A stretch of 64,000 bases of DNA from Chrysomallon squamiferum (Eukaryota > Mollusca > Gastropoda > Neomphalida > Peltospiridae). Below, in pieces: positions 54,346 through 64,000 of the stretch. The notes below the pieces were generated by a model, which saw only the letters and a program-made list of their open reading frames with translations, searched no databases and was not told the DNA's origin. Positions within the stretch are counted from its first letter, which is position 1. Each line of letters starts with the position of its first letter. Made by a program: the position numbers and the translations under genes. Location of the stretch: the NCBI GenBank assembly GCA_012295275.1, contig CM022665.1:29782457-29846456 (forward strand). Direction: 5' to 3'.

Positions 54346-55961
54346 CATTCATTGTCTTCCTGTGCATCTTAATACAAAATACAGTTTCAATGCAATGAAT
54401 ATATATGTACTTATTTTGTACTGCACATGATGCAGCATTATTTAAATTCTTAGTCATTCAAACATGCTTTTGTTACTATGTTTGCTTAGTGTTCAGAAAA
54501 GATCTCATTGTTAAATTAACTCAGTGATATCTATTTTTCTTTTTAAGGAATAAATTAATTAGTTTAAAACACAAATGACATTGTGATATTAAAGAATGTG
54601 TTCTTTTTATTTTTGTTTGTTTTTGCCTTTTATTTTTAATAATTTAGTAACTGATAAAATTCTTAACATTTTAATCAGTGATACCCATTATCTCAATTAG
54701 ATTGGAAATACTAAAAAGAAATAATGACAAAGATAGTGTTATTAATAACAGAAACATGAAATCATTTTATATGAATTTTTCTTAAGACTGGAAACATTAT
54801 ACCACAGGACTTTGGATACCCAGATTTTGAAAATACCAGATCTCACTTACAACAACAGAAACCTACAAGCTGTCAACTGAACTGCTGACATTTAGGAGTT
54901 CCACATTTATCTTAGAACATTGTATTAACATACTTTTATGCACTTACAAAACTCTTGCTCTAATTGATAAATCAATCTCTGCAATTACAAAAATTCCACA
55001 TAACCAGATCATTCTGCTAAAAAATGACCTATTCAAAAAAGTGTTGAACAAATGTATTATGTCTGTCAAAGATTTAATCAAGTGGTAATGTAAACCAGTT
55101 AAATACTGCAGTTGCTAACAATTGACAGCTTCTTTGATTTTTGGGATTATATGCTGGCTTTAAAAGTAATATAATATTATATTGAACAGTATTGTTTAAC
55201 ATTAAATTTGTTTTAAGAATAAATCTCCCAATAACATTTTTTTCTCTTGAACAAATGCACCATTGATTCTACAGGATTATATAGCTGGATATTAATTAGC
55301 ACTTGTAAATTAATTTTTGAAAGGGGAAACAAAGATATTAAAATACAACTTATTTCAAGCATATTCTAGAACAATAATAAATGCTCTGTGCATCTTCAAT
55401 TGTTCAACTTTACACATGTATGTCTGACAATGGTGCAATGGCTAAATTAGGTTCATGTTTCTCTACCAACACTGGCACAAGATAAGATTTATGAGGAATG
55501 ATAAATTACAAATATAAAATGATATCTTGACTGGAATTATTGCACTATAAAGTCAGCAAGCAGCAAAATATTTATACTATCACATCTGCTGTAACATATT
55601 TATGATGTATAGGCATTGTAACTGGTGCTTGTTGTTTTTTAAAATTGTTTTTAAGGCTATCTTTGCATTAAAAAGATTACCTTATTTAAAAAAAAAAAAA
55701 AAAAAAAATTAAAAATATATATTCCCTCACACACACCAGTTTTAGAGTCAAAATCTTTTCATCACAATTCAGTTATACCAACATACATCTGATGCATTAA
55801 CATCATACAAAAGCTTCATGCTCAAAATACCTAATATTAATTTTTAGACAATAGTTCTGTCCAGATCTATAGTACGATTTTATTAATTAAATTATATTTT
55901 CGTAATCATGTTAATTTATTTTCATATGAGTGTCCATGTTACATGAAAAAGGCTGTTTTAT

Positions 55962-55996
<35 letters not shown>

Positions 55997-56037
55997 AAGA
56001 AAATAAGAAATTCAGTATGTTCTTATTTCATTTGCAG
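54346..56037. other. Intergenic or extended UTR, no gene seen
   Basis: AT-rich, few repeats apart from poly(A) near 55688-55708 and 55966-55994. No exon is recognisable. Confidence 0.5.
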
Positions 56038-56281
56038 TTGCACTAGGACTATGTTGGCGCCTATGCCGAGGTTGGTCTGACAATTATTTACGTCTGAACT
56101 GCCTGAACTTGATAGGAGGGACAATTTATGATCAGTATCAATGGTTGCTTATCAGTAACAAGAAAGCTTGGTGGCTTTCCATATACTTGAAACAAAACAA
56201 TGAAACTGCAATCATTTGGTGAAGAAACCCCAGAATTCACCATGGGCACCAGTTATCTGACCTGGGCACAAGCTGCCTTGG
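56038..56281 (+). other. Exon-like segment upstream of GALNT7
   Basis: A GC-richer block bounded by an acceptor (ATTTGCAG) and a donor (GG|GTACGT). From 56040 a frame stays open for 60 codons to TGA at 56220-56222 (includes WWLSIYLKQNN). It could be a 5' non-coding exon of GALNT7, joined to the GATTGCAG acceptor before 56840. It could also be the last exon of another gene, or an element fragment. I do not recognise the peptide. Confidence 0.3.
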
Positions 56282-56883
56282 GTACGTCTACGAATTGTCT
56301 TTAATTCACTTATGATAATGAATTTACTGTAGCTTTTAATAACTTGTTCCTTTGAAGAAATATTTCTGAAATAAAATATTTAAAATTTGACGAGTATTAT
56401 CTTTTAAATAATGTAACCTGATTTGGCATGTTACAGCTTTAAATATCATTTAATGATTTATCAATACTGGTTTTGCTTCGTAAATTGCATGGAGTTACTG
56501 TTCTTGACAACGATTTATTTTATTTCATTTTAACAATAACCAGTCTAGATGATTAGACTGAACACCGTCATGAGACAGTACGTGTTTCCTGTCCACCTGG
56601 CTATTGAGTTTGTTGACGTTTTGTTGTCAACATTTGCAAAAACGAACACTGTTTCATGTTTTACATTCTAGGTGCATACAAATAACTGCCACCAAAGGGA
56701 CTCGGTTAAGAATCATATTAACAAACAACTGCTGGGCATTAATTTTACTGCTATAATTTCATATTAACCAAATATTTGTGAGACCAGGCACTAGTTATTA
56801 CTAGACATAACCTTTTGTGATTGAAAGATTTGAGATTGCAGTTGATCGATTCATGACACATTTTAATATTGTTTTAAATCAAC

Positions 56884-59800
56884 ATGACGCGGCTAACTAA
56901 ATTACTTATGAGAAAGACATTTATTTTAAAATTAGGATTTTGTGTAGCACTTCTGCTGCTTGTTGGACCATATATATTTCATCTTTATGACGAATCCAGT
57001 GACCAGAAGCCACCAATTGTGAAAAGAAGTGGAAAATTCCTTGTAAGTTTTATTACTGTCAGTATACAGCGTTTCTTTCTGTTACAAAATCATAGCTTTT
57101 TACTCATGTCTATCCCATTACAAACACTTTACATAATAATAGTAGTAAACTGCACAATTTTAGTTATTAATAATATTATATGTCTTTACACATATCTGTA
57201 TTTCCATAGGATATTAAACTGCTGGGTATGTTCGGTGTTAGAAACATTTCCAACTGACTATGTTATAAGTAATATTTAAACAAATTTGAGAATTTTAAAA
57301 TGATATAATTATTATTATATAAATTAATTTTTCAGAATTTTGAAAAAGCAATTGACCAAATTGTTCCAAATTTGAAACAAGAAAGAGCTATACCCAAGCC
57401 ACAACTTAATGAAGATGTTGTTGATTTTGTCATGGAAAAAGAAGGACCTGTGGCTGTGATGAAGAAAGGTGTAATAGGCAATTATGAACCTAAAGAACCA
57501 GAAGGCAGATCAGGACCAGGTCATTTTTTCTTCTTTTCTTTCCCTTTAAATTTCATGACAATAATTTTTACTTCAGATATGAAATTATTGCAGGGAGATA
57601 ATACTGTGGAATCTAGATTTTGAAAATAAATTGATACAAGATCGGAAATGCTTTGATTTATCAGTCAGAGGACACTGAATGGAATGAGAATTTTCCCAGT
57701 GGATGTTTGTTGTTTATTTGTTGAGGGGGGGGATTATTTGATTGGAATCAGTATATCCCACAGGGTATGATGGGAGTCTTGGCCTCTTTACCTTTCTCAA
57801 AATCCCTGTGAGTATGTGGATGTGTATAAAATGTGAAAAGTGTATTTCCTTTAAGAATTATTTACCTTTAATGTTTGTTTTTCAAAACTGAATTAGGTGA
57901 AAATGGTGAGCCTGTCTATACAACAATGGAAGAAAAAAGTCGAGCTCAACAGTCAGAAAGGGAATATGGCTTCAACATGGTCAACAGTGATAAGATTGCA
58001 ATGGATCGAACTGTTCCAGATACCAGAATGGAAGAGTACGGACTTACTCATTATAATTATAAATTTTTCACCAAATAATTTCATATTGTACAAAGGATCT
58101 GTTGGTTTTTCTTTCCTGTCATTTGAATAAATTATTTCCCATTTCCCTTTTGTACGTTATGCTATAATGTGTCCAAATAGTCTAACGAAAATCATATAAA
58201 GAAGTTAATTTATAAACAATAAGAATTTAATTTCAGTGAATATGGTCCACATGATTCGTTAGACATCTGTGTTCCACTGTACTGAACTTGACTTTACATA
58301 AGAACCTACTTTGTAGTAGGTTATAGGAATTCATTCTTTTTATTTCAGTTCCATACTTATCTCATACACCAAAATTATAGAAAGTGGTCTCATAACATGG
58401 ATATTTTAATGGCTATATTACTTGTATTCAAAATAATATGTTCTGTATTTTATGATCTTAAATTTGTTTGTTTAAACATCCAAGTTTAAATTTGTCTCTG
58501 CAGTAGTTAGTTATAATTACTTTTAATTTTACATTTACTAATATAATATGAATTTTTGAAACCTTGTGTTATTTGTGTAGAAGTTTATTTTGGTTTTGAA
58601 TTTAACAAGAATTTGTTTAAATAAATTACATTTAAACAAACTTCTTATTATTATTTTTAAGACTGTTTGCCATATTTAAATTTCAGGGGCATGTCTTACT
58701 AGAGAACAAGACACAATAGATTGAATATTTATCATATTTCAGATGTAAATATTGGTGGTATCCAGAAAAACTGCCTACAGCTAGTGTGATTCTAGCATTC
58801 CACAATGAGGGTTGGTCAACCCTTGTCCGAACAGTTCACAGTGTAATCAACACTTCTCCTCCACAGATTCTTAAAGAAGTTGTTATGGTGGATGATTTCA
58901 GTGATAAAGGTTTGCCTATAAAAATACCAGAGATTTGTTTTTTATTAAAACATTTCCAGAGTTAAAAAATATATCTTTATTTACTTTTATCCTTCATTTT
59001 GATCATTTTAATACTGAATTTTTTTAGGAGATATCCTTTCTTTATATATAAAAAGAGTTAGCAGAAATGTTTATTCCTTTTCATATCTTAAGCTTAAATT
59101 ACACTGAATAAATATATTAAACTTTTATTTGTATTTCACTTATTTTATTAATATAAGAGGTTGTTTTTTTCAAATTGTTTTTATATTATTCTGGATGTTG
59201 ATTTGAAATTTAATTAGTAATGTGTAACCAGAATAAAAAAACAATCTGTAAATGAATAAAAGAAAACCCCAATTTCTTTATATAATGTCATAATCTGTAT
59301 CTTGTTTATATTTTAATTGTGATATTAATATTTCAGCTGATCTTAAAGAAAAACTTGAAGAATACATAAAAAGATTTAATGGGAAGGTGAAACTTTATAG
59401 AAACCCAGAAAGACTTGGATTAATACAGACACGAACCCGTGGTGCCCAGTTAGCCACTGCTGATACCATTGTGTTTCTTGATGCCCATTGTGAATGTAAC
59501 AGAAACTGGTTGCCTCCCTTGATGACTCGTATTTTGCATAACAGGTAAATCATCGTTACTTATTTGGATCAAACAAGTAGCTAAAGTGAATTATTATGAT
59601 TTCCATAATAATTTGTGTTAAATGCAAACATGTGTCCATATTTATTTATGTAAGTCTGTTCTTGTTTATTATTAATTTACACTGGTTTCTAATAATTATT
59701 TGAATAATTGTGATAATGTTGAGAAAATCTGTAAAGTACTTTTTAATGGGACAGCCTAGGAATTTTGTACAGTTTAAATTTGTTGTCTTTTTTTAAGATT

Positions 59801-61010
59801 ATGCCTTTGTCCTTTTAAGCCAATCATATTAAAATTCATTTCATTTTTTTTTTTTTTTTTTTAGCAGCAATTTGCACCATGAACCCTGTGACTGTAAAAT
59901 GTCCCCTCATAAAAATCTCAAAAAAAATCCTATTTCATGTTGGCTAAGCACATTTACATGCAAAATTGGTTGCACAGGCTCCAAATGAATATTTTAATAC
60001 TCTTTACCAGTGTTTTTATTCACCTTCAATGACAAAATTGTGACTTGCTTCTGGACTGTTGATTTTATAAAAAATTTTTGTTATTTAAAAGTTGCATATA
60101 GCATAATAATTAATTAGTTCTAAAAGATTAGTGCTTTACTGCTAAGAACATATAAGTAACTGACAGGTTAGTTAGCCACTTAAATTCAAGAAAAATAGTC
60201 AATGCTGTTAGCTTCCAAAATGATTCAGGAAAATGACATAATGCAACTATGCATTACCTAATGTGTCATGTAATAACAGGCCACCACAATGATATCACTT
60301 TGTCATTTGTATTGGCTGGCTGTATCAAGTTCAGGCCTGACATGTGCTTTGGATCTTTCAAGTAAACATTCTGGTACCTAATTTAAATGACATTGTGCAG
60401 GTTGCCACAGCAGCATCCTCACCAAGTATTCTTACTCCACAGCTTTGTGACAGGGGCAGGCAGTGTGATTTATTCCACCAGAGACTGGACATCCTTTCTG
60501 TCAGAATGGTTGCAAAAAGGGACTAAAGAAATTCCATCACCTTTCTGTTCAAATTCAGTGGCAAAGTCAGTCAGTGATTTATGACTTGCTAACTGAACCC
60601 ACATTCCTGGCTTAAACAGAGGAATCATTACTTCTATCAGCAGATAAAAGAGTATGTTGATGTAAAGAATCTAAAGCATCTGGTTTGCCCAGAGCCTTTC
60701 CATTCTGTGAAATCATCAACTAGTGCTGTCACCTCTGACACTGACATTTGAAAAGAAAAAAAAGCAACAAGCACAAGCACAAAAATAATAAATAACTAAA
60801 AATTTAATTTTATTAGTTTTTGTTGCATTCCAGCCATGTACTGGACAAAATGTAAAAAATTAATCCAATATTAAAAAAAATAGAAATTTCTGCTCAACAT
60901 ACCATTAACAAATTTGTTGTCAGTAAATAATTTTGTGCTCAGAATGAATACTTACTTTGAGTAGCTTTCTTTTCACTGCTAATTTTGATACCAAATACAG
61001 ATCTTTTACA

Positions 61011-61041
<31 letters not shown>

Positions 61042-64000
61042 TAAACCTTTCTGGAGAATAAAGTTTTCAGTTTTAGGTCACTCAAACCTGTGTAAACAAA
61101 ATTAATGGCTAAAATATTTGAAGTCTGTTGGATATTTTTTTTTTTTTTTTTTTTTACTTGACTTTCTATATGCATTTAGATTTAATTGAAACCTTAAATT
61201 CTTAGAAGTCACCAATATTCCTTATTTTCTCACACATGGTCACAACTGTTTGGACATTTCTGATTCATTTTAATGTTAATTGGTTTATTTCTGTTTAGGA
61301 AAACAATGGCTGTTCCAATAGTAGATGGAATAGACTGGGACAATTTTCGTTATCGCCCAGTATACACAACAAACCATCATCGTGGAATTTTTGAATGGGG
61401 ATTTCTCTACAAGGAAAGTCAGGTTCCACAGAAAGAGCTTTCCACCAGAACCTACAACAGTGAGCCATATAAGTGAGTTGTTTATTAAATTTAATAGAAA
61501 AATTAAACACTTTGCTGGGGATAAAAAAAAAGTCATTAGACTTGCAAAAATTAGTTACAGAAAGTAGAATATTTGAATCATTTAGAAATAATAATAATAA
61601 AAAATAATGGCTATTTACAGTGTTATATAGAACCGTTTATGGGGTTTCTGTTATTTTTTGTTTGGTTTTATTTATTTATTGTTTTTTTTTTTTTTTTTTT
61701 TTTTTTTTTCCTCCTAAACTTGCAGTCTCAAAACATTTTATAACTAAAGTTTCATCCTGTCAAGAAACTATTTATTTTTAACTTAAAAACCTGGTCAGTT
61801 AAATTTTTATCATTCTTTAATAACAGATCCCCAACTCATGCGGGAGGTTTGTTTGCTATGGAAAAAAAATACTTTTTTGAACTTGGTGCTTATGATCCAG
61901 GCATGCTGATATGGGGAGGTGAAAACTTCGAACTTTCTTTTAAGGTAAGTTGTTATTTCAGCCAGTGATAATCAATTTAAATAGAATACTTATTTGTCAT
62001 TATTATTGTTATTGATGTTTGTATTGTTTTGTTTTTTTTGTTGTTTTTTTTGAGATGGGGTTGGTTTTTGTGTACTTTTTAAAATAATAATATATATTAT
62101 TTGTATTTTTTAAATTTAGATTTGGCAGTGTGGTGGTGTTATTGAATGGGTACCTTGTTCAAGAGTGGGCCATGTTTACAGGAATCATATGCCATATGGG
62201 TTTGGAAAAGTTAATCACAAAATACCAGTTATTTTAATGGTGAGTTAAAACTGAAAAATTTCAGTCAAATTTTGTTAGAACAATTCAGCTGTTAAAAAGA
62301 AATTGTATCAATAATTGCTACACATTTCAAATCAATATGGATACTTCTAAAATTTAGATTCATAATATAATTTATAATTTTAAAAATATACTTTATTTCA
62401 CTTGTAATAAATAAAGACATTTATACACATTTTATTTAAATTTTAGGTTTCTCGAAAAATTTAATTTTTTTAAGAATGTTTTTTTTTTTTTTTTTTGGCT
62501 GTTGTTGTTGTTTTTAGAATTATATGCGAGTAGTTGAAGTTTGGTTAGATGATGAATTCAAAGAGTACTTCTACACCAGAGAACCAACGATAAAAGGATA
62601 TCCTATAGGAAACCTGACTAAACAGTTGCAATTCAAGAAGGATAACCATTGTAAAAGTTTCAAATGGTTCATGGAAAATGTAGCCTATGAAGTATTTGAC
62701 CGTTTTCCACCACTGCCACCAAATAAGGCTTGGGGAGAGGTATGACTGTTTATCAGAGAGTTTTAACCTTTGTGAGTTAAAGGCATACTGAAAAAAAATA
62801 CCCCATTATAAAAAAAAAAAAGTTTTTAAATAAGTATTACGTATGTGTTTAAAAGTCTGTTTTATAAATTTAATCCATAATAATGTTTTTCTCTTGACTA
62901 TAAGTATAAAAAAAAGAAAATTTGTAAAAATATAATATAATCATTTCTTTAAATTCTTCCCCTTCATGGCACACTTGTTCAAAATTGTTGATCAGTATTG
63001 TTATAAAATTAATGAATAATGAATTTTTAACCAAAGAGTCCCCATGCAACCATGTCTCTTTTAATTTATTATATATAGTTTGTCAGTGTTTAATAAAACA
63101 ATAATGTTACTGATATACAATATCCACAGAAATTTCTCTGTTAAAAGAAAATGAAGATATAGACAACTTCATGGATAAGGTATCTTTTATTTTTTGTAAT
63201 TACATTTTTTAAAGTTATTACCTTCTAAATTCTGTATAATTAACTAATTAAATTGATCATCAGTTTGTAATACTTTTTTCAAATCTGGCTGATGTAAGAA
63301 TGATTTTTATCAACAGTTTAAAGAAAGACATGGACAGCGCTGCTGGGATCTGATAGGTCAGACTGTGAATGGAGGGCCCATAGGAGCATACTACTGTCAC
63401 CATGGAGGAGGCAATCAGGTAACAGAGAAAACTGTTTTTTAACTGCTTTCTGGTTTATAAAAGGAATAGATGAACAAAAATAATAATAACAACATCACAC
63501 ACACACACACACACACACATATATTTTCTGTTTTGGTCTTTTATGATTCTCAAATTTAATTACAAGAGAAACAAATTTCTGTGCATTTACATGGTTCATG
63601 AATCAGTGTTTCCACAACTGGGACCCTTCAGTGGTCCCATTAAAGTCTTTGACCATGAAAATTATTACCCTTATGATTTGTTATTTTTATTAATCAGACC
63701 ATTAGATTAAAATAGGAAGTTTTGTTGATATGTCAAATTCAGTCATATGGAGCTGATGTTTTAGAACATTTAAAACTGAAGGTGAAGATACTCCTCATTA
63801 TAGATGTAGTCACACTGCATTACAATAAACACAAGAAAACCTTCTACTTTTCAAAGCAGTATTTGCTATTTTTAGCCTGGTCTTTTTTCCCTAAGTTATT
63901 TATTTTATTTATATTTAATATAGTTATTCAGATTAAATACTAAAGGTCAGCTGGCTTATGGAGAGCGATGCCTGGAATCAGACAATGGAGACACATTACA
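56884..64000 (+). CDS. GALNT7: Polypeptide N-acetylgalactosaminyltransferase 7-like (partial, 3' end off window)
   Basis: Eleven exons with GT-AG introns and continuous frame: 56884-57042, 57336-57519, 57897-58035, 58743-58909, 59337-59544, 61299-61472, 61827-61944, 62120-62239, 62518-62739, 63317-63418 and 63924 onward. That gives about 556 residues; human GALNT7 has 657, so the end of the lectin domain is missing. It transfers GalNAc from UDP-GalNAc to Ser/Thr of partly glycosylated mucin-type peptides in the Golgi. A type II membrane segment lies at about residues 11-33, then a stem. The stem motif [10 protein letters not shown] and [16 protein letters not shown] are characteristic of GALNT7 rather than other GALNTs. 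The catalytic region runs from about residue 163: FHNEGWSTL, the Mn-binding DAH at 265-267 (in FLDAHCE), AGGLFAM, WGGEN at 373-377 and CSRVGHVYR. The ricin-type lectin domain starts near Cys506 with an alpha repeat ending GGGNQLFRL. All key catalytic residues visible are intact. Intron 5 (59545-61298) is the longest. Confidence 0.94.
60230..60760. mobile_element. Possible element relic in GALNT7 intron 5
   Basis: About 500 bp of GC-richer, non-repetitive DNA within the longest intron. Two short overlapping plus-strand frames (one includes [20 protein letters not shown]) stop soon. No family is recognised and there is no splice support, so an old insertion seems more likely than an exon. Confidence 0.25.
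63497..63520. repeat. (CA)n microsatellite
   Basis: About 12 CA units in intron 10 of the GALNT7-like gene. Confidence 0.9.

Noticed and set aside
57897-58130. Frame starting at 57897 that runs past the third GALNT7 exon
   Set aside because: It is another phase of the exon and reads through the intron; the GALNT7 frame there has clear family motifs.
61285-61536. Minus-strand frames opposite GALNT7 exon 6
   Set aside because: Antisense shadows of the conserved exon.

Overview
This is a eukaryotic, almost certainly animal, window. The genes are spliced with GT-AG introns. They include one-to-one relatives of the animal proteins GALNT7 and TMEM229B, and the AT-rich intergenic DNA is loaded with long microsatellites ((GA)n, (CA)n, (AAT)n, (TA)n) and decayed DNA transposons. 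A cluster of HtrL/YibB-like genes beside such conserved bilaterian genes, in microsatellite-dense AT-rich DNA, best fits a marine invertebrate, possibly a mollusc or another spiralian. That placement is inference; nothing here fixes the species.

Layout: 1-9313 is repeat-rich intergenic DNA. From 9314 to about 32168 lie three minus-strand paralogues of the HtrL/YibB family (start codon to stop: 11273-9314, 21639-17490 and 31602-27155). I rebuilt each from several exons. All three have a first coding exon of exactly 30 codons that encodes a signal-anchor segment. This is followed by one or two variable, K/S/T-rich stem exons and one large exon of about 290 codons with the conserved domain. All exon junctions are phase 0, and each start codon sits just after a splice acceptor, so each gene probably has a non-coding first exon. 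The topology (short cytosolic tail, one membrane segment, stem, lumenal domain) is that of a Golgi type II glycosyltransferase. A mariner relic, a hAT-like non-autonomous element and a pentanucleotide satellite with higher-order structure lie between these genes.

From 32 to 51 kb I find no convincing gene. This stretch holds microsatellites, a 46-bp minisatellite, and a roughly 1.1-kb near-perfect palindrome (arms about 480 bp, spacer about 150 bp). From about 51 kb the texture changes to few microsatellites and two plus-strand genes: TMEM229B-like (51069-51584, single coding exon, long AT-rich 3' flank) and GALNT7-like (56884 to the window end, 11 exons, truncated within the lectin domain).

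Functional theme: GALNT7 is a Golgi O-glycosylation follow-up transferase, and the HtrL-like proteins are built like Golgi transferases. The window may therefore hold several secretory-pathway sugar-transfer genes, but the HtrL activity is not established. The most notable signals are the matching architecture of the HtrL trio, a sharply bounded near-identical tract shared by two of its members (probable gene conversion), and the large palindrome.
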